64,000 nt of DNA from Simplicispira lacusdiani. GTDB taxonomy: Bacteria; Pseudomonadota; Gammaproteobacteria; Burkholderiales; Burkholderiaceae_C. Position numbers and translations under genes: made by a program. The notes beneath the pieces were generated by a model. It made no database searches and was not told where the DNA came from. It was given only the letters and a program-made list of their open reading frames with translations. The stretch lies in the NCBI RefSeq assembly GCF_003604195.1, contig NZ_QXGR01000001.1:434001-498000 (forward strand), given 5' to 3'. Shown here in pieces: positions 51,675 to 61,330 of the stretch; the first letter of the stretch is position 1, and each line of letters begins with the position of its first letter.

Positions 51675-51977
51675 ATGCGCCGTCTCACCCAGGCTCCGAA
51701 CATGGCCCTGGCCACCCTCTGGGCCGACCTGCTGTGCGAGGGCGGCATGCCGGCGTCGGTGCAGCGCCAGTACCTCGGTGCCGCTGCCGGGCATTTGCCA
51801 CCCGATGAATGCCTGCCCGAGATCTGGCTGCGCCACGATGAGCACCTGGAGCGCGCCCGGGCGTTGCTGGACGATCTGCGCAACCTGCCCCAGCGCCGCT
51901 GGCGCTGCGCATGTGGTGAGCTGGTTGAAGGGGGCTTCGAGCAGTGCTGGATGTGCGGCGCGCTGATGCCGCGCTGA
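51675..51977 (+). CDS. Small zinc-ribbon protein (DUF2007-like)
   Basis: The start ATG 51675 has AAGGAG at six bases; ATG 51672 is also possible. The 100-residue product has an N-terminal LATLWADLLCEGGMPASVQRQ segment and ends with a CxC...CxxC zinc ribbon (WRCACGELVEGGFEQCWMCG). It resembles the putative signal-transducing proteins of the DUF2007 type. The function is unknown. Its ribosome-binding site lies in copy f. Confidence 0.75.
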   Translation: MRRLTQAPNMALATLWADLLCEGGMPASVQRQYLGAAAGHLPPDECLPEIWLRHDEHLERARALLDDLRNLPQRRWRCACGELVEGGFEQCWMCGALMPR

Positions 51978-51987
51978 CGGCGCGCGG

Positions 51988-52548
51988 CTATTTCCAGCGC
52001 ACGGGTTCCAGGTGCACGCTGCCCAGGTTGCTGCTGAGCGTGAGGGCGCCCTCCTGCACCGTGGCCTGCAGCTGCATGCTGCGCTCGGCCAGTTGCGCCA
52101 GGGCCTGCGAGGCTTCGGTGGGGATGCGCCAGACCTGCAGCTTGTCGAGCCGCGAGAGTTTGGTCTCGATGCCCTTCCACCAGATCTCTGACGCGTGGTT
52201 GAAGCAATAGACGATGACCGCATCGGCCTTGCTGCAGGCCTTGGTGAGCGGCTTGTCCTCGGGCTGCCCCACCTCGATCCATACCCGCTTGCGCCCGGTG
52301 AAGTCGGTCAGCGAGGCGTCCGGGTCGTCCGGGTCCGACAGCCCGGCGCCAAAGGCGAGCTGGCCATCGCCGTTGCACAGGTCATTGAGCTGGTGCGCCT
52401 GCATGGCCAGCGCCGCCAGCCGGACCATCATGCGCTCGTCGGTCTCGCTCGGGTGGCGTGCCAGCGTAAGCGCGTGGTCGGCATAGTAGCCGTGGTCGAT
52501 GTCGGCGATCTGCAGATTCGCCTTGAAGATGGTGGACTTGATGGCCAT
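51988..52548 (-). CDS. yaeQ: YaeQ-family protein
   Basis: This 186-residue protein has the YaeQ hallmarks: MAIKSTIFKANLQIADIDHG, LARHPSETDERMMVRLAALA, RVWIEVGQPE and CFNHASEIWW. The fold is PD-(D/E)xK nuclease-like. YaeQ was linked to RfaH-dependent suppression in E. coli, but its biochemical function is not established. It converges on the zinc-ribbon gene, and copy g lies just upstream of its start. Confidence 0.92.
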   Translation of the reverse strand: MAIKSTIFKANLQIADIDHGYYADHALTLARHPSETDERMMVRLAALAMQAHQLNDLCNGDGQLAFGAGLSDPDDPDASLTDFTGRKRVWIEVGQPEDKPLTKACSKADAVIVYCFNHASEIWWKGIETKLSRLDKLQVWRIPTEASQALAQLAERSMQLQATVQEGALTLSSNLGSVHLEPVRWK

Positions 52549-52561
52549 GGGCTGTCAGGTT

Positions 52562-52617
52562 GAAATTGATAGCTGCCAGCGCTTATGGGCTAAGCGCTGG
52601 AGGCCAAAAAGGCTTGA
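52562..52617 (+). repeat. Interspersed palindromic element, copy g
   Basis: This well-preserved copy reads AATTGATAGCTGC, CAGCGCTTA (52577-52585), loop TGGGC, TAAGCGCTG (52591-52599), GAGGCC and AAAAAGGCTTG. The inner inverted repeat is a perfect 9 bp. It lies between the yaeQ start and the purB stop. Confidence 0.85.
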
Positions 52618-52625
52618 AGAAGCGG

Positions 52626-54032
<1,407 letters not shown>

Positions 54033-54109
54033 TCAGGCGTGCGTGGGCGGGTGTCGATAGAATCGGCAGCCCGGCGCACCCCCGGCGCCCGAGCCACGGA
54101 AGCAGAACC

Positions 54110-54724
54110 ATGAAACTGATCGGATCCACCACCAGCCCCTATGTGCGCAAAGTGCGCATCGTGATGGCGGAAAAGAAGCTCGACTACCAGTTCCTGCTGG
54201 ACAACGTCTGGTCTGCCGACACCAAGATCGCCGCCTCCAATCCCCTGGGCAAGGTGCCCTGCCTGGTCATGGAAGGGGGCGAGGCGGTGTTCGACTCGCG
54301 CGTGATCGTGGAATACCTCGACACCCTCTCGCCCGTGGGCAAGCTCATTCCATCCACCGGCCGCGAGCGCGCCGAGGTCAAGACCTGGGAGGCACTGGCC
54401 GACGGCCTGCTCGACGCCGCGATCCTGGTGCGCCTGGAGAACACCTTCGAGGGCCGTGCGCCCGCCCAGCGCAGCACTGCCTGGATCGACCGCCAGCTGC
54501 AGAAGGTTGACGCCAGCCTCAAGGCCATGGCCCAGGGGCTGGGCGACAAGGCGTTCTGCAGCGGCATCCACCTGAGCCTGTCCGACATCGCCGTGGGCTG
54601 CGCCCTGGGCTGGCTGGAGTTCCGTTTCCCCGAGATCGGCTGGCGCGCCGAGCACCCCAATCTGGCCCGGCTCATGGACAAGCTGGCGCTGCGCCCGAGC
54701 TTCGCCGACACCGTGCCGCGCTGA
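54110..54724 (+). CDS. Glutathione S-transferase family protein
   Basis: This 204-residue protein has a thioredoxin-like N-terminal domain (KLIGSTTSPYVRKVRIV, NPLGKVPCL and a DSRVIVEYL glutathione-binding segment) and an all-helical C-terminal domain ending ARLMDKLALRPSFADT. It is related to the YibF-type GSTs. The substrate is unknown. A strong terminator follows. Confidence 0.9.
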   Translation: MKLIGSTTSPYVRKVRIVMAEKKLDYQFLLDNVWSADTKIAASNPLGKVPCLVMEGGEAVFDSRVIVEYLDTLSPVGKLIPSTGRERAEVKTWEALADGLLDAAILVRLENTFEGRAPAQRSTAWIDRQLQKVDASLKAMAQGLGDKAFCSGIHLSLSDIAVGCALGWLEFRFPEIGWRAEHPNLARLMDKLALRPSFADTVPR

Positions 54725-54734
54725 GGGCGCGCGG

Positions 54735-54772
54735 GCACAAAAAAACCGGCTTGAAAGCCGGTTTTTTTGTGC
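54735..54772 (+). terminator. Intrinsic terminator after the GST gene
   Basis: GCACAAAAAAACCGGC and GCCGGTTTTTTTGTGC form a 16-bp stem with a TTGAAA loop and an internal T-run. The stem reads equally well from the other strand, but the minus-strand peroxidase transcript ends over 200 bases away. Confidence 0.9.
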
Positions 54773-54802
54773 CTGGCGAGCGCGCCGGGCGGGAAGAAAA
54801 TG

Positions 54803-54893
54803 GTTGCGAAGCGTCCCGAAACGAAGAAGAGAGGGAGGGAGGAGAAGCGCTTCAGGGTTTCAATCGGCCTCGGAGACCGAAAGGCTTCGCAAC
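54803..54893. repeat. Long-range inverted repeat in the GST-peroxidase gap
   Basis: GTTGCGAAGC (54803-54812) and GCTTCGCAAC (54884-54893) are perfect 10-bp inverted arms enclosing about 71 bases. A purine-rich stretch and a smaller CGG...CCG hairpin lie inside. It could fold as a small RNA, but no clear promoter or separate terminator is seen. Confidence 0.35.
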
Positions 54894-54997
54894 ATCAAAC
54901 GGGGCAGGCGTGTCGAGCGCCCTGGTGTTCCATAGAGTGGGGTGGAAATGCAAAAGTTCCAGCCCCCGTGGTGCAAAAAAATGAAAAAAACGTGCGC

Positions 54998-55603
54998 TCA
55001 CCGGGCCTGCGCCTGCGGTGCGCGCAGGGCCAGCTGTTCCTCGATGGCGCGGACCAGGGCGCGGCTGTCGGGCGCGGTCAGGCTGGTGTAGCTGTCCACC
55101 ACCCGGCCGTCGCGGCCCACCAGGTACTTGTGGAAGTTCCAGCGCGGCGGCCCGCCGGCCTGCTGCGCCAGCTGCTGGTAGAACGCATTGGCTTGGGGGC
55201 CTTTCACACTGCTCTTGGAGAACATGGGAAAGCGCACGCCATAGGTGTTCTCGCAGAACGCCGCGATCTGCTGGTTGCTGCCGGTTTCCTGGGAGAAATC
55301 ATTGGACGGGAAACCCAGCACCACCAGGCCCTTGCCCTGGTACTTGGCGTGCAGCGCCTCCAGCCCTTCGTACTGCCCCGTGAAGCCGCAGTAGCTGGCG
55401 GTGTTGACCACCAGCAGCACCTTGCCGCTGTACTGGCACAGCGACTGGGGCTTCTCGTCCTGCAGCCGGGGAAAGGTGTGCTGCAGCGTGGCAGGGCAGG
55501 CATTGGCGGCCGGGGCCTGCGGCGCCTGGGCGGCGGCGGTGGCGGGCAGCAGCGGGGCGCAGGCCAGCAGGGCCGGCAGCAGGGACAGGAGGGGCGCTTT
55601 CAT
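54998..55603 (-). CDS. Periplasmic glutathione peroxidase
   Basis: From ATG 55603 the product is 201 residues; ATG 55612 is a near alternative. A signal peptide (LLSLLPALLACAPLLPATAAA) predicts export. The peroxidatic Cys lies in VVNTASYCGFTGQYEGLEAL, followed by FPSNDF and WNFHKYLVGRDG with the conserved Gln and Trp. It reduces hydroperoxides, probably using thioredoxin-type donors, as bacterial family members do. Confidence 0.92.
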   Translation of the reverse strand: MKAPLLSLLPALLACAPLLPATAAAQAPQAPAANACPATLQHTFPRLQDEKPQSLCQYSGKVLLVVNTASYCGFTGQYEGLEALHAKYQGKGLVVLGFPSNDFSQETGSNQQIAAFCENTYGVRFPMFSKSSVKGPQANAFYQQLAQQAGGPPRWNFHKYLVGRDGRVVDSYTSLTAPDSRALVRAIEEQLALRAPQAQAR

Positions 55604-55719
55604 GGTGGGCATGGCGCGAGCCGGGACGGGAGGCCGCCAGTGGAGCACAGTTCCCTGGCGGGCGTGCTGGTCCGGCCGGTTTCCCGTGTCGCCCGCAGGG
55701 GTTCCGCCCGCGCCGGGCG

Positions 55720-56922
55720 TCAGACCATGGCGACGAGCCGCGCCACCTGGAGCTGGATGCGCACATCCTTGTGCGCCACCGGGCCGGTGATCTTCCAGGC
55801 GGGCTGCGCGGTGTCGCGCGGGATCATCTCGCCCGTGGGCATGCCCGCGCGGTTGGTCACCACGGCCACGCGCGGCGTGGCGGCGGTGGTGCCGCGGCGC
55901 AGCACGATGGCGACTTCCTGGCTGGCCAGGCGCACGAAGGCGCCGGGCGGGTAGATGCCCAGGGCCTTGACCAGCGCCGCGCCGGCTTCGTCCACCTGCT
56001 GCTCCTCGTCGTAGTAGCTGGCCTGCATGGCGGCCGTCACCGGCATGGGCCAGCGCGCGGCGCGTGGCGCCAGCCGCGCGGCGAACACGTCGGCGCGCTG
56101 GATCAGGCGCGCGATCTGCTGGGCGGGGGTTTTCTGGTCGAGCTTGCCAGGCATGCGGTGGTGGTGGCAGCGCACGGCTTCGAGCCACACCGGGTCGGCC
56201 ACGCCCAGGTGGCGCAGCAGGGTTTCGGAGCGCGCGGCGTGGCTTTCCACGGCGGCGATCTGCGTGGCCGAGAGCGGCTGCATCTGCTGCGCCAGCTGGT
56301 CCTGCAGCTCGGTCATGGCGACGTTCATGCTCAGGGCGGCACGGCCCAGCTGCTGCACGCGCGCCTCGGGCCAGCGCAGCACCTCGCGCGCGGTCACCAT
56401 GCAGACGCAGGACACCAGCATGGCGTGGGTGGCGCTGTACATGCGGGTTTCCTGGGCCGAGAGGAAGATGAGCGCCAGCACCGTGGCGTCGGGGGTCTGG
56501 GTGCTCATGCGCGCCAGCTCGTCGTGCAGGGCCTGGAAGCGGCTGCCGAAGTCGGCCGGCTGCGGGGAGCGCAGCAGCTGCGTGGCGCGGTTCTGCAAGG
56601 CGGGCCAGTCGGCCGGAGCCTTGTCGTCGCGCTCGCGCTCGGTCTGCGTGCCGGCGCTGATCTTGATGGAGGAGATCTGGCCCAGGGGCTTTTCAGACAT
56701 CAGCATCCGCTGCAGCTCGGCCAGGTAGGCGCGGTGGCTCTCGCCCGACTCGTCGGTGTCGACGTAGAGCGACACGCCGCGCGAGAGCAGCCCCTTGAGC
56801 TCCTCGCGGTTGCGGATCACGAAGCCTTTTTGCGCCAGTAGCGAACCGTCGGCGTTGCGCAGCACGAACGGCAGCGGGTGGCCGAAGTGGATGGAGTCGA
56901 GGCTCAGGGGCACGAGGTTCAT
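55720..56922 (-). CDS. Degenerate HD-GYP-type protein
   Basis: This 400-residue soluble protein has an N-terminal domain of about 110 residues (VPLSLDSIHFGHPLPFVLRN) and a C-terminal HD-GYP-like helical domain. The HD-Asp position is lost (AALSMNVAM instead of LLHDIGK). The GYP region reads CHHHRMPGKL instead of HHExxDGxGYP. The HD-GYP terminal segment with ALGIYPPGAFVRL remains. It is therefore probably not an active c-di-GMP phosphodiesterase and may serve as a binding or scaffold protein. It lies just downstream of the RND operon on the same strand. Confidence 0.75.
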   Translation of the reverse strand: MNLVPLSLDSIHFGHPLPFVLRNADGSLLAQKGFVIRNREELKGLLSRGVSLYVDTDESGESHRAYLAELQRMLMSEKPLGQISSIKISAGTQTERERDDKAPADWPALQNRATQLLRSPQPADFGSRFQALHDELARMSTQTPDATVLALIFLSAQETRMYSATHAMLVSCVCMVTAREVLRWPEARVQQLGRAALSMNVAMTELQDQLAQQMQPLSATQIAAVESHAARSETLLRHLGVADPVWLEAVRCHHHRMPGKLDQKTPAQQIARLIQRADVFAARLAPRAARWPMPVTAAMQASYYDEEQQVDEAGAALVKALGIYPPGAFVRLASQEVAIVLRRGTTAATPRVAVVTNRAGMPTGEMIPRDTAQPAWKITGPVAHKDVRIQLQVARLVAMV

Positions 56923-56993
56923 GGTCGGTGCCCATTATCCCGCGCCCCCGGGCGGGGCATAAGCGCGCAAACCCGGGGGGAAAGGCCCCTATT

Positions 56994-59900
56994 TCACGGG
57001 ACGACGGGCTTGGCTTTGGCCGGTGGCGCGGGGTGCCGGAGCAGGCGCCGCAGCATGCGGCCAAACCACTGGCCCAGGTCGTCGACCGCGGTGAACACCG
57101 CCGGGATGACCAGCAGGCTCAGGAAGGTCGAGGTGATGAGCCCGCCGATCACCGCCACCGACATGGGCGAGCGGAAGCTCGGGTCGGCCGCGCCGATGCC
57201 GATGGCGATGGGCAGCATGCCCGCGCCCATGGCCAGCGTGGTCATGATGATGGGGCGCGCGCGCTTGTGGCAGGCGTCCATCAGCGCGTCGAAGCGCGAC
57301 AGGCCGTGCTCGCGCCGCGCCAGGATGGCGTACTCCACCAGCAGGATGGAGTTCTTGGTGGCGATGCCCATGAGCATGATGAGCCCGATGAGCGAGGGCA
57401 TGGAGAAGCTCTTCTGCGCGATCAGCAGGCCCACGAAGGCGCCGCCCAGCGACAGCGGCAGCGCCGCCAGGATGGTCACCGGGTGCAGGAAGTCCTTGAA
57501 CAGCAGCACCAGCACGATGTAGATGCACAGCACGCCGGTGAGCATGGCCAGACCGAAGCTGGCAAAGAGTTCGCCCATCACCTCGGCATCGCCCACCGTC
57601 ACCTGGCGCACGCCGGGTGGCAGGTTGCGCAGCGAAGGCAACTGCTGCACCTCCTGCGTCACGTCGCCCAGCGGGCGGCCCGACAGCTCGATCTCCAGGT
57701 TGACGTTGCGCGCGCGGTCGTAGCGGTCCACCACGGCCGGGCCGCCGCTGAATTCGAGCTGGGCCACCTGGCCCAGCAGCACCGGCCCCTTGCTGCCCGG
57801 AACGGCCAGGCGTTCGAGCAGCGACAGGTCCTGGCGCGCGCCGTCCTGGAGCTTGACCACGATGGGCACCTGGCGCGAGGCTAGGTTGAGCTTGGGCAGG
57901 GCCACGTCGTAGTCACCCAGGGTGGCGATGCGCAGCGTCTCGGCGATGGCTTGTGATGTCACGCCCAGGTCGGCGGCGCGCGCGAAGTCCGGGCGCACGG
58001 CGATCTCCGAGCGCACCAGACTGGCCGTGGAGGCGATGCTGCCCAGGCCGGGAATGGTGCGCAGGTCCTTCTCGACGGCCAGCGCGGCGCTGGTGAGCGC
58101 CTGCGGGTCATCGCCCGTGAGCACCAGGATGTATTTCTCGCCCGAGCCGCCCAGGCCGACCTTGTAGCGCACGCCGGGCTGGCTCTCCAGCGCGGCGCGG
58201 ATGGCCTGCTCGATGCCCTGCTTGCGCGGGCGCACGCCGCGCGGGTCGAGCTGGATGGTCAGCGTGGCCTTGCGCGTTTCGGTGTTGCCGCCGCCCATGA
58301 ACGGATCGGCGCCGGCCGAGCCGCCGCCGATGGTGGTGTAGACACTCTTCACATGCGCCACGCCCATGATGCGCTGGCGCGCGTCCTCGGAGGCGGCGCG
58401 CGTCTGCGCCAGTGTGGCGCCGGGCGGCAGCTCCAGGTACACCTGGGTTTGCGAGTTGTCGTCCGGCGGGATGAAGCCCGTGGGCAGCAGCGGGATGAGC
58501 GCCAGCGAGCCGATGAAGAAGGCGATGGTGGCCACGAAGGTCGCCCAGCGGTGGCGCACGCACCAGGCGGCCCAGCGCAGGTAGATGCCCATCCAGCGCG
58601 GCTCGCGGTGCGTTCCCACGATGGGCTTGAGGATGTAGGCCGCCATCATGGGCGTGAGCAGGCGCGCCACCACCAGGCTGGCGAACACGGCGAGCGAGGC
58701 CGTCCAGCCGAACTGCTTGAAGAACTTGCCGGCGATGCCGCTCATGAAGGCCGTGGGCAGGAACACCGCGATCAGCGTGAAGGTGGTGGCGATCACCGCC
58801 AGGCCGATTTCATCGGCCGCCTCCATGGCCGCCTGGTAGGGCGTCTTGCCCATGCGCAGGTGGCGCACGATGTTCTCCACCTCCACGATCGCGTCGTCCA
58901 CCAGGATGCCCACCACCAGCGACAGCGCCAGCAGCGTGATGACGTTGATGGAAAAGCCCAGCAAATACATGCCAATGAAGGCCGGAATGACCGACAGCGG
59001 CAGCGCCACGGCCGAGACGAAGGTGGCGCGCCAGTCGCGCAGGAACAGCCACACCACCAGCACGGCCAGCAGCGCGCCCTCGTACAGCAGGTGCATGGAG
59101 CCGTCGTATTCCTCCTGCACCGGTGCCACGAAGTTGAAGGCCTCGGTGATCTCCAGGCCCGGGTGCTGGGCGCGCAGCTCGGCCAGCGCGGCCTGCACCG
59201 CGGCGCCGACCTCGACCTCGCTCGCGCCCTTGCTGCGCGCGACCTCGAAGCCCACCACGGGCTTGCCGTCGAGCAGCGCCATGGCGCGCGGCTCGGCGAA
59301 GGTGTCGGACACCGTGGCCACCTGGTCCAGGCGCACGCGGCGGCCGTCGGGCAGCGCCAGCGTCAGCGCCGCCAGTTCCTGCGCCGACTGCACGGTGGCC
59401 AGCGTGCGCACGGGCTGCTCGCTGCCACCCAGGTCGGTGCGGCCGCCAGCGCTCTCCTGCTGCACCTGGCGCAGCTGGCGCGAGATGTCGGCCGCCGTGG
59501 CCGACAGGGCCTGCAGCTTGACCGGGTCCAGCGCTACATGCACCTGCCGTTCCACGCCGCCCACGCGGTTGACCGCGCCCACGCCGCGCACGGTGAGCAG
59601 CTTCTTGGCCACGTCGTTGTCGACGAACCAGGAGAGGGCCTCGTCGTCCATGCGGCTCGACGCGATGGTGAAGGCCAGCACGGGCTGCGCGGCCAGATCC
59701 ATCTTGGTGACGATGGGGTCGCGCACGTCGCCGGGCAGGTCGCCGCGCACGCGGGCCACGGCCGAGCGCACATCGTCCAGCGCCTCCTGCGTGGGCTTTT
59801 CCAGGCGGAACTCGGCCGTGACCGTGGCGCCGCCGTCCTGCACCTTGGTGTAGATGTGCTTGAGGCCCTGCAGCGTGGCGATGCTGTTCTCGATCTTGCG

Positions 59901-60095
59901 CGCCACGTCGTTCTCCAGCTGCGCCGGCGCGGCGCCGGGCAGCGCCACGGTGACCGAGATGGTGGGCAGATCGATGTCGGGGAAGTTCTGCACCTTCATG
60001 GCGTTGAACGACAGCAGGCCGCCGAAGCACAGCAGTACGAACAGCATCAGCGCCGGGATCGGGTTCTTGATCGACCAGGTGGATACATTCATCAT
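56994..60095 (-). CDS. RND efflux transporter, inner-membrane permease
   Basis: The 1033-residue permease starts at ATG 60095 (or 60092) behind AAGGAG. It has twelve TM segments, two large periplasmic loops, a conserved N-terminal NFPDIDLPTISVTVALPGA and the TM4 proton-relay GILVDDAIVEVENI. It is of the HAE1 family and should expel drugs or toxic compounds using proton flow, in complex with the MFP and OMF encoded just upstream. Its ribosome-binding site overlaps the edge of copy h. The substrate is unknown. Confidence 0.93.
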   Translation of the reverse strand: MMNVSTWSIKNPIPALMLFVLLCFGGLLSFNAMKVQNFPDIDLPTISVTVALPGAAPAQLENDVARKIENSIATLQGLKHIYTKVQDGGATVTAEFRLEKPTQEALDDVRSAVARVRGDLPGDVRDPIVTKMDLAAQPVLAFTIASSRMDDEALSWFVDNDVAKKLLTVRGVGAVNRVGGVERQVHVALDPVKLQALSATAADISRQLRQVQQESAGGRTDLGGSEQPVRTLATVQSAQELAALTLALPDGRRVRLDQVATVSDTFAEPRAMALLDGKPVVGFEVARSKGASEVEVGAAVQAALAELRAQHPGLEITEAFNFVAPVQEEYDGSMHLLYEGALLAVLVVWLFLRDWRATFVSAVALPLSVIPAFIGMYLLGFSINVITLLALSLVVGILVDDAIVEVENIVRHLRMGKTPYQAAMEAADEIGLAVIATTFTLIAVFLPTAFMSGIAGKFFKQFGWTASLAVFASLVVARLLTPMMAAYILKPIVGTHREPRWMGIYLRWAAWCVRHRWATFVATIAFFIGSLALIPLLPTGFIPPDDNSQTQVYLELPPGATLAQTRAASEDARQRIMGVAHVKSVYTTIGGGSAGADPFMGGGNTETRKATLTIQLDPRGVRPRKQGIEQAIRAALESQPGVRYKVGLGGSGEKYILVLTGDDPQALTSAALAVEKDLRTIPGLGSIASTASLVRSEIAVRPDFARAADLGVTSQAIAETLRIATLGDYDVALPKLNLASRQVPIVVKLQDGARQDLSLLERLAVPGSKGPVLLGQVAQLEFSGGPAVVDRYDRARNVNLEIELSGRPLGDVTQEVQQLPSLRNLPPGVRQVTVGDAEVMGELFASFGLAMLTGVLCIYIVLVLLFKDFLHPVTILAALPLSLGGAFVGLLIAQKSFSMPSLIGLIMLMGIATKNSILLVEYAILARREHGLSRFDALMDACHKRARPIIMTTLAMGAGMLPIAIGIGAADPSFRSPMSVAVIGGLITSTFLSLLVIPAVFTAVDDLGQWFGRMLRRLLRHPAPPAKAKPVVP

Positions 60096-60101
60096 CGAAT
60101 G

Positions 60102-60165
60102 CTCCTTAATTGATAGCTTGTGGCGCTTGTTGGGTAAGCGCTAGAGCCGTTTTTTGCTTGAAATC
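60102..60165 (+). repeat. Interspersed palindromic element, copy h (MFP C-terminus)
   Basis: It reads CTCCTTAATTGATAGC, TTGTGGCGCTT, GTTGGGTAAGCGCTAGAGCC and GTTTTTTGCTTGAAA, aligning almost base for base with copy g. On the minus strand it encodes the last 19 or so residues and TAA stop of the MFP. Its CTCCTT end reads AAGGAG, the ribosome-binding site of the RND gene. Confidence 0.8.
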
Positions 60166-61305
60166 CGCTTGCGAGGACGTGCTGGCCGCCGCGGCAGGCG
60201 CCACGCGCACCAGGTCGCCGTCGTTGAGGAAGCCCGCGCCGCGCACGGCCACGGACGTGTCGGCGGCGATGCCCGAGAGCACCTCCACGCGGTCGGCCTG
60301 GCGCCGCCCGGTCTGCACCTTGCGCTGCTGCACGCGCTGGTCGGCACCCACCGCGAAGACATAGGCGAAGCCGTCGCGCACCACCAGCGCCTCCTGCGGC
60401 ACGGTCAGCGCGTCGCTGCTGCCGAGCTGGAACTCGCCGCGCGCGAACATGCCGGCGCGCAGCTCGGGGTGCGCGGGTAGGTCCACGTAGACCAGGGCGT
60501 TGCGCGTCTGCGGGTCCACCGTGGGCGCCACCATGCGCACCGTGCCTTCCACCGTGGCGCCGCTGGCGGCGGTGACGCGCGCCTTGGCGCCGGGGCGCAG
60601 CGGGCGCAGCTCGGAGGCCAGCACCTCGGCGCGCCATTCGAGGCGGCCCTTGCGCACCATGCGGAACAGTTCTGTGCCCGCGCCCACCACCGCGCCCACG
60701 GTGGCCGTGCGCGCCGAGATCACGCCGCTGTCGGGCGCCAGCACCTGCGTGTGCTTGAGGCGCAGCTGCTGGGCGTGCAGCAGGGCCTGGGCCGCCTCGA
60801 CGCGGGCCTGGGCAGTTTTCTCGGCCGTGGTGAGCTGCTGGATCTGTTGCTGGCTCAAGGCGCCCGTGGCCTGCAGCGTGCGCGCGCGCTCGGCGTTGGC
60901 CGCCGCGTCAAAGGCGTTGGCCTGCGCTTCGAGCAGGCTGGCGCGGGCCTGGGCCACGTCGGCCTGCACCGTCTCGGCGGCGAAGGTGGCCAGCACCTGC
61001 CCGGCGCGCACCACGTCGCCCACGTTGGCGCGCACCTCGGTCAGGCGCAGGCCGTTGCTTTCGGCGCCGATGCTGGCCTCCTGCCAGGCCATCACGTTGC
61101 CGTTGGCGGCCAGGTGCAGGGGCATGGGGGTGCGCTGGGGCTGGGCCGTGGTCACCGTCAGGGCCGGGCGCGCCTGGCCGGCGGCAGGGGTGTCGGCCGC
61201 GCGCGTGGCGCCGGAGAACAGCAGGGTGCCCGTGCCGGCCACGAGACAGGCGGCGATCAGGGCAAGGGCGATGGGGGTCGTCTTGAAGGCTTGCATGGAA
61301 GACAT
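60106..61305 (-). CDS. RND efflux periplasmic adaptor (MFP)
   Basis: This 399-residue protein has an N-terminal signal/membrane anchor (ALALIAACLVAGTGTLLFSG). The barrel-sandwich and coiled-coil hairpin span about 75-190 (VRANVGDVVRAGQVLATF, then LSQQQIQQLTTAEKTAQARV). The beta-barrel and membrane-proximal domains follow (RMVAPTVDPQTRNALVYVDL, VPQEALVVRDG). It links the RND pump to the outer-membrane channel. The last residues (DFKQKTALALTQQAPQAIN) come from the interspersed element and look unlike normal MFP C-termini. Confidence 0.93.
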   Translation of the reverse strand: MSSMQAFKTTPIALALIAACLVAGTGTLLFSGATRAADTPAAGQARPALTVTTAQPQRTPMPLHLAANGNVMAWQEASIGAESNGLRLTEVRANVGDVVRAGQVLATFAAETVQADVAQARASLLEAQANAFDAAANAERARTLQATGALSQQQIQQLTTAEKTAQARVEAAQALLHAQQLRLKHTQVLAPDSGVISARTATVGAVVGAGTELFRMVRKGRLEWRAEVLASELRPLRPGAKARVTAASGATVEGTVRMVAPTVDPQTRNALVYVDLPAHPELRAGMFARGEFQLGSSDALTVPQEALVVRDGFAYVFAVGADQRVQQRKVQTGRRQADRVEVLSGIAADTSVAVRGAGFLNDGDLVRVAPAAAASTSSQADFKQKTALALTQQAPQAIN

Positions 61306-61330
61306 CCGTTCGTTTCGGTCCAGGAAAGGG

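Noticed and set aside
54751..54984. 77-codon frame after the GST terminator
   Set aside because: It begins inside the terminator, has no ribosome-binding site, and its composition follows a purine-rich spacer.
58353..60113. 586-codon plus-strand frame opposite the RND gene
   Set aside because: It is a composition artefact; the RND permease on the minus strand explains the region fully.
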